Below the pieces are notes generated by a model, which searched no databases, was not told the DNA's origin, and saw only the letters and a list, made by a program, of their open reading frames with translations. 64,000 nucleotides of DNA from Streptomyces althioticus (GTDB lineage Bacteria > Actinomycetota > Actinomycetes > Streptomycetales > Streptomycetaceae), in assembly GCA_014649355.1 (NCBI GenBank), contig BMSW01000010.1:183321-247320 (forward strand), given 5' to 3'. This document shows, one piece after another, positions 33,568 to 41,336 of the stretch (within the stretch, counting starts at the first letter, position 1; each line of letters opens with the position of its first letter). The position numbers and the translations under genes are program-made.

Positions 33568-34284
33568 ATGAACGAACGCACAGCTCTGGTCACCGGTGCC
33601 AACAAGGGCATCGGCAAGCATATTGCCCGGCTGCTCGCCGCCGAGGGCCTCACCGTGTACGTGGGCTCCCGCGATCCCGGGCGCGGACAGCGGGCCGTGG
33701 AGGAGATCGGCGCCGGGGCCCGCCCGCTGGTCCTCGACGTGAGTGATCCCGACGGCATCGCACGGGCCGCGGCGCGGGTGGACCGCTTGGACGTGCTGGT
33801 CAACAATGCCGGTGTCTCGCTGTCACTCGCCCCGCCGGCCGACACCGGCGTCGAGGAGTTCCGGCGCACGTACGAGACCAACGTGTTCGGGGTGGTGGCG
33901 GTGACCAATGCCTTCCTGCCGGCCCTGCGCAGGTCGCCGCGCCCGCGCGTCGTCAACGTCTCCAGTGGCACCGCGTCCCTGACCTGGAGCGCGAACCCCA
34001 ACCCCCAGTTCACCCCGGGGAACGGCGGCGCCGCCGCCTACCGGTCGTCCAAGGCCGCCCTCAACGCCCTCACCGTCCTGTACGCCCAGACGCTGGCCGA
34101 CGACGGCTTCAAGGTCAACGCGCTCGCTCCTGGCCTGCGGGCCACGGACCTCACTCCCGGGGCGGCCGCTGCCGGCGGCGACCCGGCCGAGGCCGCCCGA
34201 GGCGCCGTCCGCCTGGCCCTGTTGCCGGACGACGGCCCCACCGGCGGCTTCTTCTCCTGGGACGGAACGCCCGTGCCCTGGTGA
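33568..34284 (+). CDS. Short-chain dehydrogenase/reductase (classical SDR)
   Basis: 238 aa from ATG 33568, preferred over GTG 33559 because GGAGGA lies 11 bases upstream. It is a classical Rossmann SDR: ALVTGANKGIGKHIARLLA (TGxxxGIG), VLDVSDPDG, DVLVNNAGVS (NNAG), VNVSSGTASL, the catalytic YRSSK (YxxxK) and LAPGLRATDL. It is a carbonyl-reductase-like subtype (ANKGIG) probably using NADPH. It is controlled with, and divergent from, the XRE regulator. A strong hairpin follows. Confidence 0.9.
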   Translation: MNERTALVTGANKGIGKHIARLLAAEGLTVYVGSRDPGRGQRAVEEIGAGARPLVLDVSDPDGIARAAARVDRLDVLVNNAGVSLSLAPPADTGVEEFRRTYETNVFGVVAVTNAFLPALRRSPRPRVVNVSSGTASLTWSANPNPQFTPGNGGAAAYRSSKAALNALTVLYAQTLADDGFKVNALAPGLRATDLTPGAAAAGGDPAEAARGAVRLALLPDDGPTGGFFSWDGTPVPW

Positions 34285-34302
34285 CGAATCAGGGGAGGCG
34301 TC

Positions 34303-34340
34303 GGGGCTCGGGTCCCCCCGCGGTGGGTGACCCGAGCCCC
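34303..34340. terminator. Strong hairpin between the SDR and LtrA genes
   Basis: GGGGCTCGGGTC (34303-34314) pairs perfectly over 12 bp with GACCCGAGCCCC (34329-34340). It lies between two convergent genes and probably terminates both. Confidence 0.7.
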
Positions 34341-34435
34341 GTGGACCGGGCTGCGGAGGACCTGTGGGGCAGCCGGCCGGCGCTCGGCACGGGCGCCGTC
34401 GTGCCGGCCAGGTTCCCGCGGCGGCGAGGGGGCCC

Positions 34436-35677
34436 TCACAGCACTGGTGCCGCGACGCCTTCCTCGCCCGTCCCGCGCTCCGGGTTCGCCCCGCGCGCCG
34501 CCAGTGTCACCCCGGCTGCCACCGCCAGCGCCGTCACCAGCCCCGCCGCGAGCACCGCCCAGTGACCCAGGAACGTGCAGACGACCACCAGCAGCGCCGT
34601 GGCCGGCAGCACCGACTGCTGGGCGGTCCCCGCCCTGTGGAACCGCGAGTGCAGCGCCCACACCGTGAGCAGGAACAGCGCGGTCGGCAGCGTCACCGCC
34701 GCCGACGCCGACAGCGCCGAGAGGTGCGCCTTGCCCACCGCCTGCTCCACCGCCACCTCCAGGCCGGCCCCGATCGCGGCACCCGAGACGAAGATCAGGT
34801 AGTGGCCGTAGCCCCAGAGGAAGGACTGCCGGTTGGACCGGAGGTGCGCGTGGACGGGGACCTCGAAGTACACCCACCAGGCGGCGAAGATGATCAGCAG
34901 TCCGCCGGCGGCGATGGGCAGCAACTCGCCCAGGGCCTCGTGCTCGTCGATCCCCGACTTCACGGCGACGGTGGCCGCCGCGATGGTCTCGCCGAGCACG
35001 ATGAGCGTGAGCAGCCCGTACCGTTCGGCGATGTGGCGGGGGTGCCACGGAGTGGGGTGGGCCCGCTCCGCGTACAGCGGTACGGCCATCTCCAGCAGCG
35101 CCATCACCAGGAAGACCCACGGGCGGCCGGCCTCCGGCAGGGCGAGCAGCCCCAGCCAGCCGATCTGGCACAGCCCGATGGCGTACCGCAGCGCCATCGT
35201 CCGCTCGGGGCCCTGGCTCGACCGCGCCACGCGCAGCCACTGCGCCGTCATGGCGAGCCGCATGATCACGTAGCCCAGGATGACGACCAGGTACGCGCGT
35301 TCCTCGAACACCTGGGAGACGCCTGCCGTGAGGACGAGCACACCGGCCATCTGGATCAGCGTGACGATCCGGTACAGCGCGTCGTCGTTGTCGTAGGCCG
35401 AGGCGAACCACGTGAAGTTCATCCACGCCCACCAGATGGCGAAGAAGACCATCAAGTAGTCGAGGATCCCCTCGCCCACGTGTCCCTCGACCATGGCGTG
35501 CACCAACTGGGCCCCTGCCTGGGCCAGGGCCACGATGAAGCACACGTCGAAGAAGAGTTCCAGCGAGGAGACGGTGCGGTGGGTCTCGTCGCGGCCTCGC
35601 GCCGTGAGCTTGCGCAGTGGTCCGCGGTGTGCGGGCGCCGCGGAGCACACCGGCGGCGGAGCGGGGCTGCTTGTCAT
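34436..35677 (-). CDS. ltrA: Low temperature requirement protein A family membrane protein
   Basis: 413 aa, ATG 35677. It is a multi-helix membrane protein with the LtrA signatures: SSLELFFDVCFIVALAQAGA, FFAIWWAWMNFTWFASAYDN, LRYAIGLCQIGWLGLL, PWHPRHIAERYGLLTLIVLG and ETIAAATVAV, and WWVYFEVPVHAHLRSNRQSF. Roughly eleven helices are visible. The family is widespread and its transport or redox role is not established; it is named from a Listeria cold-growth mutant. Its ATG overlaps the stop of the upstream small membrane protein (ATGA), so translation is coupled. Confidence 0.9.
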   Translation of the reverse strand: MTSSPAPPPVCSAAPAHRGPLRKLTARGRDETHRTVSSLELFFDVCFIVALAQAGAQLVHAMVEGHVGEGILDYLMVFFAIWWAWMNFTWFASAYDNDDALYRIVTLIQMAGVLVLTAGVSQVFEERAYLVVILGYVIMRLAMTAQWLRVARSSQGPERTMALRYAIGLCQIGWLGLLALPEAGRPWVFLVMALLEMAVPLYAERAHPTPWHPRHIAERYGLLTLIVLGETIAAATVAVKSGIDEHEALGELLPIAAGGLLIIFAAWWVYFEVPVHAHLRSNRQSFLWGYGHYLIFVSGAAIGAGLEVAVEQAVGKAHLSALSASAAVTLPTALFLLTVWALHSRFHRAGTAQQSVLPATALLVVVCTFLGHWAVLAAGLVTALAVAAGVTLAARGANPERGTGEEGVAAPVL

Positions 35678-35946
35678 CTGGTGAGCCAAGCTCCGAAATG
35701 CCGCTGGAGCCGGGGATTGATCTGCCAGACCATCGCCGCTGCCGCCGCCGGGACGAGTACGGCGAGCCGTACCGGCAGGTACAGATCTCCGAGAACAGGG
35801 TCCGTGGCCAGGCCCAGCACGACGATGGTGGGGTAGATACCGCACACGGTGAGGAGCCACAGTTTCCACCGTCGGACGGCGGCCGGAACGGTGGGGTGCC
35901 CAGGATCGTCGGCACCGTAGGTTCGGGAAACAGTTCTCTCGTTCAT
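35674..35946 (-). CDS. Small two-helix membrane protein (transmembrane tail of ABM-type proteins)
   Basis: 90 aa from ATG 35946. After about 25 polar residues come two helices: RRWKLWLLTVCGIYPTIVVL and LPVRLAVLVPAAAAAMVWQI, then NPRLQRHFGAWL. The RWK...GIYP...P...RL pattern is that of the C-terminal membrane tail of larger antibiotic-biosynthesis-monooxygenase (ABM) proteins; the ABM domain itself is absent here. The last four bases overlap the ltrA start. The aldehyde dehydrogenase lies 118 bp upstream on the same strand. Confidence 0.75.
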   Translation of the reverse strand: MNERTVSRTYGADDPGHPTVPAAVRRWKLWLLTVCGIYPTIVVLGLATDPVLGDLYLPVRLAVLVPAAAAAMVWQINPRLQRHFGAWLTR

Positions 35947-36064
35947 GGACCACTCCGAATCGCGTTTCCGCGTGTCGCTTCGATGCGCCCGCCCGAGGCG
36001 ATGTGGGCGCCGCGTGACGGGCTGCCCGGCGCCCACAGGGGCGCCGGGCCAAATGATGACGTGA

Positions 36065-37522
36065 TCAGTGAGCGGACTGGGTGTGGTCCTGCTCCACGTA
36101 CACCTTGAGGGCCTGGAACTCCTCGATCGCTCGGGGGCCGCACAGGTAGCCGTAGCCGCTTCCCTTGACGCCGCCCTCCTCGAAGTCCTCGCTGATGGCT
36201 CCCCAGGTGTTGATCCACACGGTGCCGGTGCGGATGCGCCGGGCGATCCGGCGGGCCTTCATCGAGTCCGCGCTGAACACCGAGGCGGCCAGGCCGTAGA
36301 TGGTGGCGTTCGCCTTGGCCACGGCGTCGTCCTCGTCGTCGAAGATCTCGAACGTCTGGACCGGGCCGAAGACCTCTTCCTGCACGATCGGGACGTCGGT
36401 GCGGTCCACCTCGATCAGGCTCGGCCGGTAGAACGCGCCGGCGGCCAGCGGGCCGTCGGTGACCACACCGCCGCGCAGCAGCACCGTGCCGTACGAGGCG
36501 GCTTCCTCGACGAGCGCGTCCACCCGCAGGGCGGAAGCCCGGTCGATCACCGGTCCGAGCTGGGCCTTCTCGTCGTCGCCCGAGCCGAGCCGCACATCCG
36601 CGAGGGCGCTGGTGAGCCGGGTGCGCACCTGGTCGGCGATGTCCCGGTGCACCAGCACGCGGGAGCCGGTGCAGCAGAACTGCCCGTTCATCAGCACCAG
36701 CGACTGCACGACGGTCGGAATCACCATGTCCAGATCGGCGTCGGGAAGGATCACCATCGGCGCCTTGCCGCCCAGTTCCAGACCGAGCCGCTTGAGCGTG
36801 GTGGAGGCCGCGGCCGCGATACGGCGCCCGACCGGCGTGCTGCCGGTGTAGTTGATGACGGCGACCTTGTCCGAGGAGACCAGGAACGGCGCCCCGGTGT
36901 TGCCGGACTCGGTGAACACGCTGACCACACCCGCCGGGATCTCCGGGACCGAGGCCAGGACCTGAGCGAACAGCTCGTTGGTCAGCGCCGTCTGCGCCGG
37001 AAGCTTGACCACGGCGGTGCAGCCGGCGGCCAGCGCCGGACCCAGTGCCCGCACGGTCAGCATGATGGGGGAGTTCCAGGGGGAGATGATCCCGGCGACA
37101 CCGAGCGGCTCGGGCACCGAGTGGGTGTACTGGCCGGGCCCCGTCTCGGCGGCGCGCCCGGCGTTCTGGGTGCGCGCGGTGGCAGCCGCGTACCGCAGCC
37201 ACCCGACCGCGCCGCTGACCTCCCACATGGTCTCGCCCAGCAGCTTGCCGTTCTCCCGGGACAGCATGGCCGCGACCTCGGGCACCCGGGCCTCGAGGGC
37301 GTCGGCCAGCCTGCTGAGCGCGGTCGCCCGCAGCGAGGGAGTGCGCGCCCATTCGCTGGTCTCGAACACGGCGGCGGCAGCGTCCACGGCGGCCGAGGCC
37401 TCCGCCTCACCACCTTCGTAGAACGAGCCGACGACTGTGCCGTCGGCCGGGTTGATCGATTCCAGGACCGAACCGGAGCCGGTCCACTCTCCGTTGATCC
37501 AGTGCTGCGCGATGGTGTTCAT
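36065..37522 (-). CDS. NAD(P)-dependent aldehyde dehydrogenase
   Basis: 485 aa from ATG 37522 (MNTIAQHWINGEW); GAGGAG lies seven bases upstream. Its family motifs are complete: GVAGIISPWNSPIMLTVRAL, VVKLPAQTALTNELFAQV, NYTGSTPVGRRIA, the active-site Glu in LGLELGGKAPMVIL, the catalytic Cys in NGQFCCTGSRVLVHRD, and QEEVFGPVQTFEIFDDEDDA. It resembles the benzaldehyde/vanillin-type subgroup (doubled CC at the active site), though the substrate is not determined. It may be transcribed with the small membrane protein and LtrA downstream. Confidence 0.9.
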   Translation of the reverse strand: MNTIAQHWINGEWTGSGSVLESINPADGTVVGSFYEGGEAEASAAVDAAAAVFETSEWARTPSLRATALSRLADALEARVPEVAAMLSRENGKLLGETMWEVSGAVGWLRYAAATARTQNAGRAAETGPGQYTHSVPEPLGVAGIISPWNSPIMLTVRALGPALAAGCTAVVKLPAQTALTNELFAQVLASVPEIPAGVVSVFTESGNTGAPFLVSSDKVAVINYTGSTPVGRRIAAAASTTLKRLGLELGGKAPMVILPDADLDMVIPTVVQSLVLMNGQFCCTGSRVLVHRDIADQVRTRLTSALADVRLGSGDDEKAQLGPVIDRASALRVDALVEEAASYGTVLLRGGVVTDGPLAAGAFYRPSLIEVDRTDVPIVQEEVFGPVQTFEIFDDEDDAVAKANATIYGLAASVFSADSMKARRIARRIRTGTVWINTWGAISEDFEEGGVKGSGYGYLCGPRAIEEFQALKVYVEQDHTQSAH

Positions 37523-37656
37523 GGTCCGCTCCTCGTGGTCCCGCCCGGCTACCGGGCGGTTTCGATGTCTCCACGAGAATGGCTCGGAGGACGTACCGGC
37601 AGCCTCCGTCAACTGACTGACATCCGCCACGAAGCTCTTGAGTCAGTACCGGGAGA

Positions 37657-37870
37657 TCAGATGTGCGCTCTGATCTGCCGCACAGGGTGCCCCAGCGCGT
37701 CGCCGCCAGTTCCTCCTCGCCGAACCAGCCACACGGCCAGTCGTGGTGCAACACGTCCAGCGATGTGTCGGCGCCGCAACGCGGGCAGTCGACAGGTGTG
37801 AGGGCGTCGTACCAGGTGACGTCGTGCCGGGGATCGGCGTCGGAATGACAGACAGGACGTCGTCGCTCAC
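37657..37870 (-). pseudogene. Decayed conserved Streptomyces protein gene, ends kept and middle lost
   Basis: The 5' end on the minus strand (ATG 37870) encodes MSDDVLSVIPT. A different frame then gives VTWYDALTPVDCPRCGADTS and LDVLHHDWPCGWF. A third frame ends GHPVRQIRAHI with a stop at 37657-37659. All three are typical parts, in the right order, of a Streptomyces protein that normally has about 190 residues and Cys/Trp-rich motifs. Only 214 bp remain, so at least two deletions or frameshifts occurred. The function of the intact family is unknown. Confidence 0.55.
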
Positions 37871-37874
37871 GGGT

Positions 37875-38717
37875 TCAGCCCATTCCGCAGCGATCGAGCG
37901 CGGCGCGCACCCGGTTGAGGCCCTCCACTCTCCAGTGGTCCCGGTCGGGCATCTGGTCGTCCCGGCGCCAGCGCCAGGCGGAGAACATCGCCCAGTTCAC
38001 AGCCCGGCACCGGTGGATCAGGTCCTGGTCGGCGCCCGGGTAGTGCTTTCCCACGTCTTCGGGTGCATGGGCGAGGTCGAACTCGACCGGCCCACGGCAG
38101 CAGGTGGCGAGGTCGACGAACAGCGGGCCTCTCCTCGTGTTCAGGAGGTTGCCCGGATGCGGCTCGCCGTGCAGCAGCTGATCGCCGGCTCTGTCGCTGC
38201 TGATCGCGGCGCTCAGTCCACCGAGTGTGTCGCTGAGAAACGCCCGGTCACGATCGGACAGCTCGGGAGACCGCTCCCCGTCGTCCACCTCCCTCAGTGC
38301 CCCGGCGACTCGGTCGGTGACATGCGGTGCATCCAGATCGATCTGCCGCAGAGCGGCATGGTGCCGCATGAACACGTCCGCGTAGTCGGCCGGCGCGATC
38401 TCCGATCCCACCGGTTCGTAGTAGGTCCACAGCGAGACGGCGAAGGCGTCACGCACATGCACCCGAGGCTCGACCCGAGGATCGAGCTCGGCCACCGGCG
38501 CCTGAACCTCGGCGAGACGGCGAGCAACGTCCACTTCGAACGCGGAATCACCCAGATGCCCCAGCGGTGCGACCCGAGCCAGAACATCGCAAGGCACCAG
38601 ACGCAGCGCGACGCGGTCCGAGTTGTGGACGACGATCACATCGTCGACCTGAAGGCCCACCTCCGAGGCAGTAGCCCGCCCTGCCTCCACTGCGCGGTGA
38701 AGGTCCGCCGACTCCAT
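37875..38717 (-). CDS. Aminoglycoside phosphotransferase-family kinase with altered catalytic loop
   Basis: 280 aa, ATG 38717 with GAGGGGGA upstream. The N lobe has IVVHNSDRVALRLVPCDVLA, VAPLGHLGDSAFEVDVARRL and VSLWTYYEP. The catalytic loop reads LLHGEPHPGNLL (about 183), with Glu where APH enzymes have Asp (HxDxxxxN). The metal motif is PLFVDLATCCRGPVEFDLAH. Homologues sharing HGEPHPGN are common in Streptomyces, so the Glu may be a subfamily trait rather than a loss. The substrate is unknown and resistance should not be assumed. The start codon of the neighbouring decayed gene lies 4 bp beyond its stop. Confidence 0.8.
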   Translation of the reverse strand: MESADLHRAVEAGRATASEVGLQVDDVIVVHNSDRVALRLVPCDVLARVAPLGHLGDSAFEVDVARRLAEVQAPVAELDPRVEPRVHVRDAFAVSLWTYYEPVGSEIAPADYADVFMRHHAALRQIDLDAPHVTDRVAGALREVDDGERSPELSDRDRAFLSDTLGGLSAAISSDRAGDQLLHGEPHPGNLLNTRRGPLFVDLATCCRGPVEFDLAHAPEDVGKHYPGADQDLIHRCRAVNWAMFSAWRWRRDDQMPDRDHWRVEGLNRVRAALDRCGMG

Positions 38718-39090
38718 ACCGTTCCCCCTCACGTCGGGACTGGCGACAAGCATCGCAAACCAAACCCGCACAGGCCCTGGCATTAATGCGGCGGGCCCCT
38801 CGTCCACCGACCACCGGTGTCGGCGTGGCCGCCCACGGCGGGGAGGGGACGGGGTGGGGGTGGGCGCCCGCAGCGGCTGGCGCGTCCACGCCCTCGGCCT
38901 CTCAAGACGCACTCTCGCGCCAGACCGAGGACGACCACCCCCACCGCGGCCCCGCACCACCCACCCCACCCTGGGCGCTACAGCAACCCCCACCGAACAG
39001 GTGAATGCGCCGCAGGCGTCACACCTCCACCCCACCACGACCCTGCCCCCCACATACCGAACGTCCCCGCCTCCGGCAACGGCACCGGCA
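38718..39090. other. Gene-free C-rich stretch
   Basis: 373 bases between the APH-like gene and the stop of the PmoA-family gene. It is rich in CCCAC/CCACC runs. The open frames here translate to low-complexity Pro/His/Arg without homology. I see no clear hairpin, operator or gene remnant. Confidence 0.35.
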
Positions 39091-40020
39091 TCACCACGCC
39101 ACCCCCGCCAAGAACGACTCCACCCGCTCACTCCCCCACGCCCCGTCCGCGACCACCACCCGGTACCGGTACGCGAACGACTCCCCCGCCGGCAGCCCGA
39201 ACTCCTCGAAGAACGCACACGAGAACGCCACCGACGGAATCGGCTCCGACCGCACGAACCAGTGCGACGGATGCACAGCCCGCCCCGGATCCAGATTCTC
39301 CGGCGCATGAGCGAACACCATCGTCGACGCCCCGTCGACGGCGTCCCGCTCGGCCGTGAACCCCAGCCAAGGCCCCTGCGTCCCCATGAACCGCTCCCCG
39401 GGCCCACCTCCCTCCACGCCCGGCGCGAAGACCGTCCCCCCGGTGAAGTCCCGCGGCCCCCGCCACTGCAGCCCCGTGTACCCGGCCCTCTCCCGCCCGG
39501 CCGTGGTCGGCGACCCGAACCTCAGCTCCTCACCCCGCACGTTGGTCAGCCGTATCGACCAGTCCAACACCCAGGCGCCCCGCACCACGTCCACGGAGTG
39601 CACGCTCAACCCCCGCTGCTCACGCGCCCATTCCTCACCCCCGTTCTCCACCCAGGTGAGCTCCTCCACGCACGCGAACCGCTCCTCGTCCACCGCGAAC
39701 GACGAGAACCCGTCGTGCCGCATCCACCCGATCCGCTCCGGCAACGGCACATAACCCCGCCCGTGCACGTACGTGTTGCCGCCCCAGAAGTTCTGCCCGG
39801 ACAGATGGCTGGCCGTCATCTGCAACCCTTTGTGCCAGCGGTGGTCGTTCGGCCGGTACCCGGTCACCACCCTCCCGCCGAGCGTCCGCACCGGATGCGC
39901 GTACGGCTTGCGCGACTCGAACGCGACGGGGTCGGGCCGGTACACGTACCGCAGAATCTCGACGTCCCCCACGCTCACACCCACGGCGTCCCCGTGCGCG
40001 TGCACCACCCGAAGCGTCAC
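39091..40020 (-). CDS. PmoA-family (DUF6807) protein
   Basis: 309 aa from GTG 40020. The start overlaps the stop of the upstream Gfo/Idh gene (GTGA), indicating coupled translation. The sequence shows the family landmarks: VEILRYVYRP, PVRTLGGRVVTGYRPNDHRW, HKGLQMTASHLSGQNFWGG, LTWVENGGEEWAREQRGLSV, FGSPTTAGRERAGYTGLQWR and HPSHWFVRSEPIPSVAFSCA. PmoA-like proteins are beta-sandwich proteins often found with sugar-type oxidoreductases. Their activity is not established. Pairing with Gfo/Idh suggests a carbohydrate or inositol-derivative pathway. Confidence 0.85.
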   Translation of the reverse strand: MTLRVVHAHGDAVGVSVGDVEILRYVYRPDPVAFESRKPYAHPVRTLGGRVVTGYRPNDHRWHKGLQMTASHLSGQNFWGGNTYVHGRGYVPLPERIGWMRHDGFSSFAVDEERFACVEELTWVENGGEEWAREQRGLSVHSVDVVRGAWVLDWSIRLTNVRGEELRFGSPTTAGRERAGYTGLQWRGPRDFTGGTVFAPGVEGGGPGERFMGTQGPWLGFTAERDAVDGASTMVFAHAPENLDPGRAVHPSHWFVRSEPIPSVAFSCAFFEEFGLPAGESFAYRYRVVVADGAWGSERVESFLAGVAW

Positions 40021-41243
40021 GCCCGCCCCACCCCGCTCCACGTCGTCCCGAACCCCCCGTGCATGGCCTCGTGGAACGGGTCTCCCGGGCCGATCTCACC
40101 GGCCCGCACCGGCCGCCCCGTGAACGCCGCCTTGTACAACGCGGCAGCGAACTCCAGCGTGTTCCGCGCCTCCCGCCCGCTCCCCGGCGGCCGCACCCCG
40201 GCGTCCCACGCGTCCAGCACGAACCCCAACTGCGCGGTGTGCGAACTGGGCACGTCCAGCACGCCCGGCACGCCCGGCACGCCCCGCCCGCCCGGCACGC
40301 CCCGCCCGCCCGGCACGCCCCGCGCGCCTCGCACGCCCCGCGCGCCCCGCGCGCCCCGCACACCCTCGCCCACCCCCCGCCACGCGGCCACCCGCTCCTC
40401 CGCCACATGCGGCGCGGGCGTGTACACCCAGTCGTCGTTCACGTGCCCGTACAGATGCGTCAGTTCGACGGTCGCGTCCGCGCAGTCCACCCGTACCCGG
40501 CTCACCTCGTCCGGCGACAGCACACTGTTGACGACGGTCGCCAACGCCCCGTTCCGGAACCGCACGAGCGCCGTCGACACGTCCTCGCTCTCCGTGTCGT
40601 GCACCAGCCGCGCCGCCATCGCCTGCACCTCCTCCCACTCCCCGAGCAGGTGCAGCAGCAGGTCGTACTGGTGGATCCCGTGGCCCATCGTCGGCCCGCC
40701 GCCCTCGGTGGCCCACCGTCCGCGCCAGGGCACGGAGTAGTACCCGGCGTCCCGGTGCCAGGTGGTCTGGCAGTGGGCGACCAGCGGCGCCCCCAGTTCC
40801 CCGCCCCGGATCAACTCCCGTGCGCGCACGGCCCCACTGCCGTACCGGTGCTGGAAGATCACCGACGCGTACGCCCCGGACACGGCTTCCGCCGCCGCGA
40901 TCTCGTCGTACTCGGCGAGCGACAGACACAGCGGCTTCTCGCACAGCACCCAGGCGCCCGCCGTCAGCGCGGCGACGGTCTGCTCGCGGTGGAGCGACGG
41001 CGGTGTGCCGATGAGCACCAGGTCGGGCCGTACGGCGTCGAGCATGGCCTCGGTCGAGGAGAAGCCCGCCACCCCCTCCCCGGCCTCCGCGCGGAAGGCG
41101 TCCAGCCGGCCGGGGTCGACATCGACCGCGGCGACGAGTTCGACACGGTCGGCGTGCGCCCGCAGCGCGGGCAGATGCCCGCCGACGACGATGGCACCGG
41201 TACCGACGACAGCCGCACGACGGCGGCCGGAGGACGAGGTCAT
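40017..41243 (-). CDS. Gfo/Idh/MocA-family oxidoreductase with collagen-like insertion
   Basis: 408 aa, ATG 41243 with GAGGAGC upstream. The NAD(P)-binding domain has AAVVGTGAIVVGGHLPALRA and VAAVDVDPGRLDAF. The family motif is VLCEKPLCLSLAEYDE. The C-terminal domain includes IFQHRYGSGAVRARELIRGG and GGGPTMGHGIHQYDLLLHL (GxxxDxxxH-type region). Between about residues 290 and 330 a stretch of G-x-y triplets (GVRGARGARGVRGARGVPG, continuing GGRGVPGGRGVPGVPG) interrupts the fold. It is encoded by a DNA minisatellite. It probably sits in a surface loop of the C-terminal beta sheet. The gene is coupled to the PmoA gene and probably acts on a sugar-like polyol. Confidence 0.88.
   Translation of the reverse strand: MTSSSGRRRAAVVGTGAIVVGGHLPALRAHADRVELVAAVDVDPGRLDAFRAEAGEGVAGFSSTEAMLDAVRPDLVLIGTPPSLHREQTVAALTAGAWVLCEKPLCLSLAEYDEIAAAEAVSGAYASVIFQHRYGSGAVRARELIRGGELGAPLVAHCQTTWHRDAGYYSVPWRGRWATEGGGPTMGHGIHQYDLLLHLLGEWEEVQAMAARLVHDTESEDVSTALVRFRNGALATVVNSVLSPDEVSRVRVDCADATVELTHLYGHVNDDWVYTPAPHVAEERVAAWRGVGEGVRGARGARGVRGARGVPGGRGVPGGRGVPGVPGVLDVPSSHTAQLGFVLDAWDAGVRPPGSGREARNTLEFAAALYKAAFTGRPVRAGEIGPGDPFHEAMHGGFGTTWSGVGRA
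40261..40365. repeat. In-frame minisatellite inside the Gfo/Idh gene
   Basis: Tandem copies of 9- and 18-bp units built from CCCGGCACGCCCCGCCCG and CGCGCCCCG. All are multiples of three, so the reading frame is kept. The array encodes about 35 residues of Gly-x-y triplets on the minus strand. Confidence 0.85.
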
Positions 41244-41307
41244 GCGGCGCTCCTCGGAGAGCAACAGGCCATGGAGCGCGGGCAAACACTCACCACGGAA
41301 AGCCCTA

Positions 41308-41319
41308 GAAAGCGCTTAC
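41308..41319. promoter_or_regulatory. LacI-type operator upstream of the Gfo/Idh gene
   Basis: GAAAGCGCTTAC contains the perfect palindrome AAGCGCTT and resembles GAAAGCGCTTTC sites bound by LacI-family repressors. It lies 65 bp upstream of the Gfo/Idh start codon. No LacI gene is adjacent; the only one in the window is at 61.7 kb. Confidence 0.45.
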
Positions 41320-41336
41320 CCCACGCGCCCCCGACC

